Shown one piece after another: positions 63,253 to 64,000 of a stretch of 64,000 nt of DNA. The position numbers and the translations under genes are program-made. Location: positions 248,001-312,000 of the forward strand of contig NZ_JACDIT010000001.1 of the NCBI RefSeq assembly GCF_013839445.1, written 5' to 3'. This DNA is from Chthonobacter albigriseus. Lineage in GTDB: Bacteria > Pseudomonadota > Alphaproteobacteria > Rhizobiales > Pleomorphomonadaceae. How positions within the stretch are numbered: position 1 is the stretch's first letter; every line of letters begins with the position of its first letter. The notes under the pieces are model-generated. The model had not been told where the DNA came from. It did no database searches and was given only the letters and a program-made list of their open reading frames with translations.

Positions 63253-64000
63253 TCAGGCGAGCGCGTGGCGGGAGGTCGAGGCGTAGCGACCGGTGACGTA
63301 GTGCTCGAGCTGGCGCTCGATGTCGGCGAGCATGGAGCTGGCGCCGAGGCGGAAGAGATCCGGCTCCAGCCAGGGCGCGCCGAGTTCCTCCTTCATCAGG
63401 AACAGCCAGTTCAGGGCGTCCTTGGCGGTCTTCAGGCCGCCGGCGGGCTTGAAGCCGACGCGCTCGCCGGTGAGTTCGCCGTAGTCGCGCAAGGCGCGGA
63501 CCATGACGAGGCTGACGGGCAGCGTGGCGTTGATATCCTCCTTGCCGGTGGAGGTCTTGATGAAGTCCGCCCCGGCCTGCATGGCAACCATCGACGCCTT
63601 GTAGACGTTGCGCAGGGTCTTCAGGTCGCCGGTGGCGAGGATCGCCTTGAGGTGCGCGTCGCCGCAGGCCTCGCGCATGGCGGCGACCTCGTCATAGAGC
63701 GCCTGCCAGTCCTGCGTCAGGACATGGGCGCGGGTGATGACGATGTCGATCTCCTCGGCGCCCTCGCCCACGGCGTAGCGGATCTCGTCGAGCCGCTGGG
63801 GCAACGGGGTGAGGCCGGCGGGAAAGCCGGTCGCGACGGAGGCGACCGGGATGCCGGACCCTTCAAGCGCCTTCACTGCGGGGGCGACCATGGTGGGATA
63901 GACACAGACGGCGCCGACCTTGGGCGGTGCGTCGGCAAGGCCGAGGCCCTCCACGATGTCCTCGCGCAGGGGCCGGCGGGCCTTCATGGCGAGGCGGTGG
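63253..64000 (-). CDS. deoC: Deoxyribose-phosphate aldolase, N-terminus beyond the window
   Basis: About 249 residues are visible; the frame remains open to the right edge (H-R-L-A before the Met at 63987), and family members begin further upstream. AVCVYPTMVAPAVKAL, SVATGFPAG, the Schiff-base lysine in DFIKTSTGK and the GFKPAGGLKTAKDA motif are intact. Cleaves deoxyribose 5-phosphate to glyceraldehyde 3-phosphate and acetaldehyde. Operon with the ALDH gene. Confidence 0.94.
   Translation of the reverse strand, partial: HRLAMKARRPLREDIVEGLGLADAPPKVGAVCVYPTMVAPAVKALEGSGIPVASVATGFPAGLTPLPQRLDEIRYAVGEGAEEIDIVITRAHVLTQDWQALYDEVAAMREACGDAHLKAILATGDLKTLRNVYKASMVAMQAGADFIKTSTGKEDINATLPVSLVMVRALRDYGELTGERVGFKPAGGLKTAKDALNWLFLMKEELGAPWLEPDLFRLGASSMLADIERQLEHYVTGRYASTSRHALA

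Overview
The window is chromosomal DNA of a high-GC alphaproteobacterium, most probably of the order Hyphomicrobiales (Rhizobiales). The evidence is the alphaproteobacterial set of families (DUF3422, DUF2927, DUF3297, NasS/NasT, HisS-HisZ-HisG, LutABC beside GlcDEF, a CheZ of the FQDLTGQ type), uniform GC-rich codon use, and REP-like palindromes of a type I recall being common in this order. No rRNA, tRNA, insertion sequence, phage or CRISPR array was seen.

Layout. 0-6.6 kb: end of an M16 peptidase, a membrane-anchored degenerate EAL protein, a small copper chaperone behind a CueR-like promoter, an NtrC-like regulator without the sigma-54 contact loop, a periplasmic protein, and a GNAT-DMT exporter pair. 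6.6-8.8 kb: groESL with CIRCE element and terminator. 8.8-14.4 kb: ArsR regulator with a fused double AHSA1 protein, a protoglobin-like chemoreceptor, a secreted protein, DoxX and DUF427. 14.4-18.3 kb: hisS-hisZ-hisG with a REP-like palindrome between hisS and hisZ. 18.5-22.2 kb: tag, cheZ, DUF2927 protein, an L,D-transpeptidase and an LprI-like protein.

22.4-31.5 kb: a minus-strand lactate/glycolate locus (GntR regulator, lutA, DUF29 gene, lutB, lutC, glcD, glcE, glcF), with a HigBA toxin-antitoxin module inserted in the opposite direction between glcE and glcF. 31.6-43.2 kb: DUF3422, LysR, PhoX-like, xseA, a compositionally foreign FkbM methyltransferase, rsmE, a universal stress protein behind an FNR/FixK-like box, and a large ADP-forming acyl-CoA synthetase/acetyltransferase. 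43.2-43.85 kb: a tandem array of three REP-like palindromes, repeating every 224-226 bp.

44-48.9 kb: small unknowns, transaldolase with a SorC regulator, and a TetR regulator. 48.9-60 kb: a complete assimilatory nitrate cluster nasT-nasS-[leader]-nrtA-nrtB-nrtD-nirB-nirD-nasA. Between nasS and nrtA I read an NtrC-type site, a sigma-54 promoter, a hexaloop hairpin and an intrinsic terminator. This architecture would give nitrogen-limitation control of initiation plus nitrate control of elongation through NasS/NasT. 60-64 kb: a receiver-like protein, DUF3297, an ALDH16-like two-domain aldehyde dehydrogenase, and deoC, which runs off the window.

The observations most worth following are the dual-control nas leader, the REP array and its copy in the his operon, the interrupted lut/glc operon, and several regulators or sensors that have lost key family residues (EAL, NtrC-like AAA+, protoglobin chemoreceptor). 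I did not find a convincing wholly new system.
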